DNA of 15,591 nt from the NCBI GenBank assembly GCA_005788585.1, contig SYBY01000067.1:1-15591 (forward strand). Reading direction: 5' to 3'. The notes under the pieces were generated by a model, which made no database searches, was not told where the DNA came from, and was given only the letters and a program-made list of their open reading frames with translations. A program made the position numbers and the translations under genes. The number at the start of each line of letters is the position of its first letter. Position 1 is the first letter of the stretch. Source of the stretch: Actinomycetota bacterium. Lineage in GTDB: Bacteria > Actinomycetota > Thermoleophilia > Solirubrobacterales > Solirubrobacteraceae. Below are positions 1-6,274 of the stretch, in pieces.

Positions 1-1
1 A

Positions 2-1249
2 GCCACTGAGAGCGCGGCGGAGGCCCGTGCGGCGGGGAAGCCCGGCATCCCGCCCGCCATCGAGATCAGCCACGTCTCGAAGACGTTCCGCCTCCCCAAG
101 CAGCGTTACAGCACCCTGAAAGAGCGGGTGCTGCATCCGCTCGCATCCGCGGAGTTCGACGAGCTCAAGGCCGTGCAGGACGCCAGCGTGGAGATCGGCC
201 AGGGCGAGTTCTTCGGGATCGTCGGCCGTAACGGCTCGGGCAAGAGCACGCTGCTGAAGTGCCTCGCGGGGATCTACGACCCCGACGAGGGCGACGTGAA
301 GATCCGCGGCAGGCTGTCGCCCTTCATCGAGCTGGGTGTCGGGTTCAACCCGGACCTCACGGCCCGGGACAACGTCCTGATCAACGCCATCATGCTCGGC
401 CTCACGCGCAAGGAGGCAAAGCGGCGCTTCGACTCGATCATCGACTTCGGGGAGCTGCACGACTTCCTCGACATGAAGCTGAAGAACTACTCGTCGGGCA
501 TGCGCGTGCGCCTGGCGTTCAGCGTCGCCGTGCAGGTCGACGCGGACATCCTGCTCATCGACGAGGTGCTCGCCGTCGGCGATGCCGCCTTCCAGCAGAA
601 GTGCTACGAGCAGTTTCAAAAGATGCACGATGAGGGCCGCACGATCGTCCTCGTCACGCACGACATGTCGGCGATCGAGCGCTTCTGCGACCGCGCGATG
701 CTGCTCGAGCACGGCAAGGTCGTCGATCTCGGGAACCCTGCCGATGTCGCGCGCCAGTACAACGAGCTGAACTTTGGCCGGCCGGAGCTGGTGTCCGACA
801 GCGAGACGCTCACTGGCCCGTCGGGCGCCCGCGGCGGGGTGAACATCCGGCGGGCCTGGTTCGAGAACCAGTTCGGCGAGCAGGTCATCACGCTGGAATC
901 GGGCCAGCGCTGCCGCGCCTGCCTCGAGATCGCTTTTGACCGCGACGTCGAGAATCCCATCTTCCAGGTCATCTTCCGCAACGAGTCCGGCGCCGTCATC
1001 GTCACGCTCGACACCGGGTGGCGGCACGGGCTCACCGGCACGTTCCACGCAGGCGAGACCGTGAAGGTCGTCTTTCAGTTTGACTCCCACCTCGCGCCCA
1101 GCCGCTACGCACTGAGCGCCGTCGTCTCCGAGCACGATCGCGCGGAGATCATGACGATTCACGAGGTCGCGTCGCTGATGATCCACAGCACCGTCATCTC
1201 GGGTGGCGTGGTCGACCCGCCGCACGAGATCGAGATCACCCGCACATGA
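2..1249 (+). CDS. wzt: Wzt-type polysaccharide ABC transporter ATPase, 5'-partial
   Basis: This is the ATP-hydrolysing subunit of an ABC exporter that moves a finished, lipid-linked polysaccharide across the cytoplasmic membrane. The reading frame is open to the left edge with no start codon before the GTG at 128. Homologous-looking sequence (IEISHVSKTFRLP) lies upstream of that GTG, so the true start is outside the window; 415 residues are visible. The Walker A motif GRNGSGKST is at 224-250, the signature YSSGMRVRL at 488-514, Walker B ILLIDE at 548-565 and the switch histidine in VTHD near 659. About 140 residues follow the ATPase core (roughly 815-1249) and look like the beta-rich Wzt C-terminal domain, which in E. 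coli O8/O9a-type systems binds the glycan's terminal end. The permease gene follows with an ATGA overlap. A teichoic-acid TagH-like role is the main alternative. Confidence 0.93.
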   Translation, partial: ATESAAEARAAGKPGIPPAIEISHVSKTFRLPKQRYSTLKERVLHPLASAEFDELKAVQDASVEIGQGEFFGIVGRNGSGKSTLLKCLAGIYDPDEGDVKIRGRLSPFIELGVGFNPDLTARDNVLINAIMLGLTRKEAKRRFDSIIDFGELHDFLDMKLKNYSSGMRVRLAFSVAVQVDADILLIDEVLAVGDAAFQQKCYEQFQKMHDEGRTIVLVTHDMSAIERFCDRAMLLEHGKVVDLGNPADVARQYNELNFGRPELVSDSETLTGPSGARGGVNIRRAWFENQFGEQVITLESGQRCRACLEIAFDRDVENPIFQVIFRNESGAVIVTLDTGWRHGLTGTFHAGETVKVVFQFDSHLAPSRYALSAVVSEHDRAEIMTIHEVASLMIHSTVISGGVVDPPHEIEITRT

Positions 1250-2091
1250 CCGGCCTCCCCGCACAGCTTCGACGGTCGCTGCAGCGGCCGCAGATCGTCG
1301 GCGACGATCTGCAGCGCTTCTGGAACCTCACGCTGACCCTCGCGGTCACCGAGTTCCGGGTGAAGTACTTCGGCTCGGTCCTCGGCTACCTCTGGTCGCT
1401 CATGCGCCCGCTGATGCTCTTCGGCGTCCTGTACTTCGTCTTCACCGAGGTTGCCGACCTCGGCGCCGACGTCCAGTTCTACGGCGTCTACCTGCTGACC
1501 TCGATCGTCCTCTGGACGTTCTTCACCGAGACGACGACCGCGTCGCTGCTGTGCCTCGTCGCACGAGAGGACCTGCTGCGCAAGATGCGCTTCCCGCGGC
1601 TGGCGGTCCCGCTCTCCGTGGCGTTGACGTCACTCTTCAACCTGGGCGTCAACTTCGTCGCGGTGTTCGCGTTTGCCATCCTCGCCGGCGTGACGCCGCA
1701 CTGGGGCTGGTTGGCGATGCCGTTCCTCGTCTTGTTGCTCGCGATCCTGGCCACCGGCCTCGGCATGCTGCTCGCGCCGCTGTACGTCCGTTATCGCGAC
1801 GTGCAGCCGATCTGGGAGGTCGTCGTGCAGATCGGCTTCTACGCGTCGCCAATCCTGTACGTCGCGGCGATCTGGCCCGAGTCGATCCGTACTCTCCTGC
1901 AGCTCAGCCCGGTCGCCTCGATCCTGACCGAGATGCGGTACCTGTTCCTCGATCCATCGGCACCGACGACAGCCGAGGTCCTCGGCTCGACCTGGCTGCT
2001 GCTCATACCCGTGGCGATCATCTTCGGCACGTTCATCCTTGGCGCGTGGTATTTCCAGCGTGAGGCTCCGCGCATCGCCGAGGCACTCTGA
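1246..2091 (+). CDS. wzm: Wzm-type polysaccharide ABC transporter permease
   Basis: This 281-residue ABC-2 family integral membrane protein is the channel partner of the preceding ATPase. Six hydrophobic stretches are visible, at about residues 45-67, 78-100, 122-148, 158-180, 190-210 and 248-270. They are preceded by the amphipathic N-terminal segment typical of the family, which ends in YFGSVLGYLWSLMRPL. The block RYRDVQPIWEVVVQIGFYAS at about 182-201 is a recognisable feature of O-antigen and teichoic-acid export permeases. The length is normal for the family. The ATG overlaps the ATPase stop codon (ATGA at 1246-1249), so the two subunits are probably translated in fixed ratio. The substrate cannot be read from the permease; the C-terminal domain on the ATPase and the rhamnosyltransferase-like gene downstream favour an O-antigen-like glycan over teichoic acid. 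Confidence 0.93.
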   Translation: MTGLPAQLRRSLQRPQIVGDDLQRFWNLTLTLAVTEFRVKYFGSVLGYLWSLMRPLMLFGVLYFVFTEVADLGADVQFYGVYLLTSIVLWTFFTETTTASLLCLVAREDLLRKMRFPRLAVPLSVALTSLFNLGVNFVAVFAFAILAGVTPHWGWLAMPFLVLLLAILATGLGMLLAPLYVRYRDVQPIWEVVVQIGFYASPILYVAAIWPESIRTLLQLSPVASILTEMRYLFLDPSAPTTAEVLGSTWLLLIPVAIIFGTFILGAWYFQREAPRIAEAL

Positions 2092-2095
2092 TCGC

Positions 2096-2362
2096 ATGTC
2101 GACTCCGACGAACCTCTCCACCGAGCAGCAGTTGCGCGCCCGCGTCGCCGAGCTCGAGGCCGAACTCGCCGAGCAGGCTGCACGCACCGAAGCAGCGGTC
2201 GCGGCGGCCCAGCGCCGCTCGTACTGGCCCGACCTGCTGCAGCTCGACTTCGACGCGATCATGGCCCACCCGCTGCTGCGCTTCGCCGTCCTCATCCCGC
2301 TGAAGGTGCGCGGCGCAGGCCGGCGGCTGCGCTGGTACGCGCAGCGGGCCCGCGGCGGATGA
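2096..2362 (+). CDS. Small coiled-coil protein of unknown function in the export operon
   Basis: I do not recognise this 88-residue protein. The ATG at 2096 lies 4 bases after the permease stop, and the reading frame ends in an ATGA overlap with the next gene, so it sits tightly inside the operon; an in-frame start at 2039 would overlap the permease by 53 bases and is less likely. Residues about 11-39 form a clear heptad-like coil (LRARVAELEAELAEQAARTE). This is followed by an aromatic/acidic segment RSYWPDLLQLDFDAIMAHP (about 41-59), a short hydrophobic patch LLRFAVLIPL and a strongly basic tail ending RRLRWYAQRARGG. There is no signal peptide and no full-length membrane span. The layout suggests a cytoplasmic, membrane-surface adaptor, perhaps linking the transferase to the exporter; that is inference. 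Confidence 0.72.
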   Translation: MSTPTNLSTEQQLRARVAELEAELAEQAARTEAAVAAAQRRSYWPDLLQLDFDAIMAHPLLRFAVLIPLKVRGAGRRLRWYAQRARGG

Positions 2363-4488
2363 GCCGCACGGTTTCGGTCATCGTCCCCGTGCGCGACGGC
2401 GCGCGGTACCTGCGTGAACTGCTGGACGCGGTCGCCGCCGAGCCGGCCGACGAGATCCTCATCGTGGACTCGGGCTCCCGCGACGGGTCGGTCGACATCG
2501 CCTGGGCCGCTGGCGCGCGGGTGCTGGAGATCGACCCGGCGGACTTCGGCCACGGCCGCACGCGAAACCTCGCCGCATCGGAGGCCTCCGGCGACGTCCT
2601 CGCGTTCCTCACCCAGGACGCGACGCCCGCCGCCGGCTGGCTCTCGGCCCATCTCGAGGCCCTGGACCTCGATCCGCGTGTCGGCGTGAGCTTTGGACCG
2701 CACCTGCCTCGGCCGGACACGTCGCCGATGATCGCGCGCGAGCTCACGGAGTTCTTCGGCTCGTTCTCCCCCGACGGCGTTCCCGTGCTCCAGGGACCGG
2801 GCGACGAGCCGTTCCTCTCCAACGTCAACGCCTGCTACCGGCGGACGTGCTGGGAGGAGATCCGCTTCCGCGATGTCGCCTACAGCGAGGACCAAGCCTT
2901 CGGCCGCGACGCGCTGGAGGCCGGGTGGCTGAAGGTCTACCACCCGGGCGCCGGCGTGCTCCACGCACACGACTACGGCCCGGTGGAGTTCGCGCGCCGG
3001 TACTTCGACGAGTACCGCGGGCTGCGGGAGACGACGGGGCACGTCGAGCCGGTGGCACCGCGGGAGTCGCTCAGCTACGTCAAGGTCCAGGTCGCCGGCG
3101 ACCGCGCGTGGATGGCCTCGCAGGGACTGTCAGGAGCGGATGCCGCACGCTGGACCGCTCGCTCGGTTGTCCACCACGGCGGCCGACGGGTCTTCAGCGC
3201 ACTCGGCTCGCGTGCGGACCGGCTGCCGCCTGCTGTGCGCGGCGCAATCTCGCTCGAAGGACGGACCGATGGCGGTGGCGGTGATCACGACGGTGTAGCC
3301 GTAGAGGCGACGCCGGAGCCATCGGGCCGCATCATCCCGCCCAAGCATGACGCCCACCCGCTCGACGCGACGCTCCGCGTCCTGCGCGACGGACCGGCGC
3401 CCCTGCTGCCGGTGACCGCTGACGCGGCAGAACGCGAGCGCCTGCGGATCGCCGTCATCATCCCCCACTTCCGCGAGGGCAGCGGTGGGCACCGCACGAT
3501 CTGCACCCTGGTGCGCGGGCTGGAGGCGCGTGGCCACGTGGTCTCACTGTGGCTGCACGACCCGGCGGGCATCCACGCCGGCGACGCCGACTCGGTCGTA
3601 CGCTCGCACGTCGACTCGTGGTTCGGCCCTGTCGCCGCACCGGTCTACAAGGGCTTCTCCCAATGGCACGGCGCCGATGTCGTCGTGGCGACGGGCTGGC
3701 AGACCGTGCACCCAGCGCTGCTACTCGACCAGGTCCGTGCGCGCGCGTACCTGGTGCAGGATCACGAGCCGGAGTTCTACGCGACGTCTGCAGACCGGAT
3801 GTTCGCCGAAGACACCTATCACCGTGGGCTATACGTGATCGCGGCGTCGCCGTGGCTGCGGGACCTGGTGCGCGACCAGTACGGCGCTGATGGCACCGCC
3901 TTCGAGCTAGGCGTCGACCACACGATCTACGGAGCCGACGAAGCGATCCCCCGCCGCGACGACACCGTTGTCTTTTACGGCCGCGGCGCCACCCCGCGCC
4001 GAGCGACGGAACTGGGCTGGCTCGCGCTCGCCGAACTGCGCCAACGCCGACCTAACGTACGGATCGTCGCTTACGGCGACAGCGCCCCGAACTGGGAACA
4101 GCCGTTCCCGTACGAATTCCTCGGCGTTGTCACGCCCGTGGAGCTTGCGGCGCTCTACCGCCGTGCGACCGCCGGCTTGGTGCTGTCGCTGACGAACTAC
4201 TCGCTCATCCCGCAGGAGATGATGGCCTGCGGCCTGCCGCTGGTCGACCTGCGCGGCGGGTGCTCCGAGACGATGTTCGGCGAGGACGGCCCGGTGGAAC
4301 TGGCGGACGCGGATCCGGTCGCGCTTGCCAACGCGCTGGAGCGGCTTCTCGACGACCCAGCGGAGTGGTCGCGCCGCTCGACGGCCGGCCTGTCGTGGGC
4401 CGCCGAGCGGACGTGGGACGCGGCGGTCGACGCCGTCGAGCACGGACTGCGCGAGAGCCTGCGCGTCCGTGCCCGAAATGCCGCTTAG
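2359..4488 (+). CDS. Bifunctional glycosyltransferase: GT2 (rhamnosyltransferase-like) fused to WsaF-like GT
   Basis: This is a 709-residue two-domain enzyme likely to add successive sugars to a growing cytoplasmic glycan. The N-terminal GT2 domain (about 1-270) has VSVIVPVRDG at the start, IVDSGSRDGS at 35-44, TQDATP at 85-90 in the place of the usual DxD (the form seen in rhamnosyltransferases) and SEDQ at 176-179 as the likely catalytic-base motif. A Gly/Pro/acidic linker covers about 290-355. The second domain starts near residue 363 with IAVIIPHFREGSGGH and continues with VVFYGRGATPRRATELGW near 535 and YSLIPQEMMACGLPLVDL near 614. This matches the WsaF rhamnosyltransferase family known from the Geobacillus S-layer glycan. 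It starts by ATGA overlap with the small coiled-coil gene. Rhamnose as the sugar is inferred from family resemblance; no dTDP-rhamnose genes are in the window. Confidence 0.88.
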   Translation: MSRTVSVIVPVRDGARYLRELLDAVAAEPADEILIVDSGSRDGSVDIAWAAGARVLEIDPADFGHGRTRNLAASEASGDVLAFLTQDATPAAGWLSAHLEALDLDPRVGVSFGPHLPRPDTSPMIARELTEFFGSFSPDGVPVLQGPGDEPFLSNVNACYRRTCWEEIRFRDVAYSEDQAFGRDALEAGWLKVYHPGAGVLHAHDYGPVEFARRYFDEYRGLRETTGHVEPVAPRESLSYVKVQVAGDRAWMASQGLSGADAARWTARSVVHHGGRRVFSALGSRADRLPPAVRGAISLEGRTDGGGGDHDGVAVEATPEPSGRIIPPKHDAHPLDATLRVLRDGPAPLLPVTADAAERERLRIAVIIPHFREGSGGHRTICTLVRGLEARGHVVSLWLHDPAGIHAGDADSVVRSHVDSWFGPVAAPVYKGFSQWHGADVVVATGWQTVHPALLLDQVRARAYLVQDHEPEFYATSADRMFAEDTYHRGLYVIAASPWLRDLVRDQYGADGTAFELGVDHTIYGADEAIPRRDDTVVFYGRGATPRRATELGWLALAELRQRRPNVRIVAYGDSAPNWEQPFPYEFLGVVTPVELAALYRRATAGLVLSLTNYSLIPQEMMACGLPLVDLRGGCSETMFGEDGPVELADADPVALANALERLLDDPAEWSRRSTAGLSWAAERTWDAAVDAVEHGLRESLRVRARNAA

Positions 4489-6152
4489 CGGACCCGTTTC
4501 GTCTGTGCCTTGCTGACGACACCGACGAACGGGTAGCCGGCCTCGCTGGGTACCCGCACGCGGAACTTCAGCTTGCTGCCGGGACGTACGACGCGGAGGC
4601 GGTACCGCCCCTTGAAGCGGCCCTTCTTGTCGGTGCGACGCAGCGCGAAGGTCTGCCAGGACGGTCCGGCCTTGCCCTGGATGGCGATGATCTTGCCGCC
4701 CTTGGGGATGTTCCCGCCGGCAACTCTGCCGGAGTACCGGACAAGACCCCAGTTGGAGATCCGGACCTTCAGCGAGACCTTCGCCTTGACCCGGAGGGTC
4801 AGCGACTTCGCGATCCCCGGCCCGCAGAGGCGGATCGTTCCGTTGCCGTGACGGGCGCGGAACCGCTCGGTGAAGCTGCCGCGCGCCGACGTGCGGAGCG
4901 AGCCGAGTGCGGTGACCTTGGAGCCGCGGACATGGAAGACGTCGATCTCCGTGTTGGCGGGTGCGCGGCCCTTCACGCTGAACCGCTGGCCGTGGCTGAC
5001 GGTCAGGCGCGACGCTTCGTTCTTGGCGAAGCGTGCGGTCAGGCCGGAGCCGACACAGGCTGCCCCGCCACCAATGCCCCCGGCTGCGCCAGCGGCGCCC
5101 CCTCCAGTGGCGTCGCCGGAACCCGGATTCGTGCCAGGCGTATTCCGGACGACGAACTCCGGATTGGACCAAACCGTTGTGCGGTTCCCAGAGGCATCCT
5201 CCACGTAGACCTTGACGTTGTGAGTGCCGTCGCTGAGCGTGCGGGTGTCCAGCGAGGTGTCGTGCTGGATGCTCTTACGGCACGGCTCGCGATAGAGGAA
5301 TTCGTACGGAGTGTTGGGGTCAACGCCTGCGTCGGCACAGCGGCCGTCGTTGGAGTCGACGACTGCCGTACGGAGTACGCGCCCGTTGACCTCCACGAGC
5401 GTGCGAAACACACCCGAAGCAGCGTCTGTGGCGGTGAACGACAGAAGCTCGGTCCCGCTGTGGGTGGAGGCAGCCGTCAGACGTCCACCAACCCCGGACG
5501 TCAGCGGCGCTTCCGGGTCACGAAGTGTGAACTCAGCAGCGTGGACTCGTGCGACGGCCATCACGCCTTCCCGCGGCATGCAGTACTGGCCGGTCGTCCC
5601 GCCACAACCGGCATTGATGTACCAGTGAGCAACCGCACCCAGCGGACGGGTGTCCTCCACCAGCAGGTTGGCCCCTGCCAGTGCAGGCCCGCTCGTACCG
5701 AGCCCAGAACATCCATAGGCCGCTGGGCAGTAGTCAACGACGTAGCTTCCGGTTGCCGTGTTAACCGGCCTGGCGCTAAAGACGAATGGCGTCGCGGCTG
5801 GCTCTCCTGCGCTCATCACTGCCGCACTCCGCCACACGCGGTAGCCAGCAATTGAAGTGCCAGGAGGAGCTGACCATCCCCACGTTACGATGCCGGTATT
5901 GGCTGGCTGGGCGTGGGCGCGGCTGACTTCCGCGACAAGCGGGCCTCCGTTCGGGCACGAATTCGAGGGGTCGCTAAACACAGCCTCCCCCCGCGAGGCC
6001 GACCACCCATCGGTCGGTGCAGGCATCCCCGCGGGCGTCATGCACGAGTACACCCGGTACTCGCCCGCGAGCGCGGAGTCGGTCGCAACATGGATGAGCA
6101 GGGCTGCAGCGCCGATCGCGGATAGTGCCCGCGCAGTCATGGGACGTGACAA
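4485..6152 (-). CDS. Secreted multidomain surface protein with basic beta-rich C-terminal domain
   Basis: This is a 555-residue exported protein of no assigned enzyme activity. A signal peptide covers about residues 1-29 (hydrophobic SAIGAAALLIHVA, cleavage after SALA). The mature N-terminal part (GEYRVYSCMTPAG onward, to about 230) is cysteine- and aromatic-rich and looks like a lectin-type beta-sandwich. An Ig-like segment follows, with DGTHNVKVYVEDASGNRT around 300-330. A Gly/Ala-rich linker (GGGAAGAAGGIGGG) leads to a Lys/Arg-rich C-terminal region of about 180 residues with short beta-strand-like blocks (FSVKGRAP, RYSGRVAGG, RTDKKGRFKGRYRLR). I have the impression that such tails are common on secreted proteins of Thermoleophilia, but could not check this. 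The TTG at 6152 is chosen because GAGAGG lies 7 bases upstream; the ATG at 6140 would start at MTARAL, with 19 bases of spacing. The stop overlaps the stop of the convergent gene. Confidence 0.85.
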   Translation of the reverse strand: MSRPMTARALSAIGAAALLIHVATDSALAGEYRVYSCMTPAGMPAPTDGWSASRGEAVFSDPSNSCPNGGPLVAEVSRAHAQPANTGIVTWGWSAPPGTSIAGYRVWRSAAVMSAGEPAATPFVFSARPVNTATGSYVVDYCPAAYGCSGLGTSGPALAGANLLVEDTRPLGAVAHWYINAGCGGTTGQYCMPREGVMAVARVHAAEFTLRDPEAPLTSGVGGRLTAASTHSGTELLSFTATDAASGVFRTLVEVNGRVLRTAVVDSNDGRCADAGVDPNTPYEFLYREPCRKSIQHDTSLDTRTLSDGTHNVKVYVEDASGNRTTVWSNPEFVVRNTPGTNPGSGDATGGGAAGAAGGIGGGAACVGSGLTARFAKNEASRLTVSHGQRFSVKGRAPANTEIDVFHVRGSKVTALGSLRTSARGSFTERFRARHGNGTIRLCGPGIAKSLTLRVKAKVSLKVRISNWGLVRYSGRVAGGNIPKGGKIIAIQGKAGPSWQTFALRRTDKKGRFKGRYRLRVVRPGSKLKFRVRVPSEAGYPFVGVVSKAQTKRVR

Positions 6153-6159
6153 CGTGAAT

Positions 6160-6165
6160 CCTCTC
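6160..6165 (-). promoter_or_regulatory. Shine-Dalgarno site deciding a TTG start
   Basis: On the minus strand this reads GAGAGG and lies 7 bases before the TTG at 6152-6150. The next in-frame start, the ATG at 6140, would have 19 bases of spacing. The site therefore supports the TTG as start of the secreted protein, adding MSRP ahead of MTARAL. The signal peptide works with either start. Confidence 0.6.
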
Positions 6166-6251
6166 TTGGAGACATGTATCTGTCCCCTCTAGGCACCAGC
6201 GGCTCGAAACTCGCCCCCCCAAACGACCGCCACTCATGCCAACCTGAGCGC

Positions 6252-6273
6252 GCAGAAGATACCGGCTTCCTGC
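6252..6273 (-). terminator. Hairpin after the DUF2142-type gene, possible weak terminator or attenuator
   Basis: On the minus strand, one base after the TAA at 6277-6275, the arms GCAGGAAG and CTTCTGC can pair around a CCGGTAT loop. They form 4 plus 3 base pairs with one bulged G. No T-run follows, so this is not a standard Rho-independent terminator. It may reduce read-through into the secreted-protein gene or stabilise the upstream mRNA end. Confidence 0.3.
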
Positions 6274-6274
6274 A

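Larger units (their letters stand above)
6153..6274 (-). other. Intergenic gap between the DUF2142-type gene and the secreted-protein gene
   Basis: This 122-base gap is the largest within the minus-strand run. It contains a hairpin directly after the upstream stop, a run of seven C at 6214-6220, and the ribosome binding site for the secreted protein. It is long enough for an independent promoter. I see no convincing -35/-10 pair; an AT-richer GATACAT (minus strand, about 6173-6179) is the only -10-like stretch and is weak. Confidence 0.4.

Noticed and set aside
128..130. GTG at 128 as the start of the Wzt ATPase
   Set aside because: The frame is open to the window edge and the upstream residues IEISHVSKTFRLP match the usual N-terminal strand of ABC ATPases, so this codon is internal.
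1630..3042. 470-residue open frame on the - strand
   Set aside because: It lies across the permease, small protein and transferase genes, all of which have clear family motifs. Its translation is Arg/Ala/Val-rich without domains.
4260..5855. 531-residue open frame on the + strand
   Set aside because: It is antisense to the secreted protein and out of frame with the transferase; the composition is Arg/Ala/Gly-rich and lacks recognisable motifs.
6214..6220. Run of seven C as a possible phase-variation tract
   Set aside because: It is intergenic, short for this base composition and not spaced between promoter elements that I can recognise.
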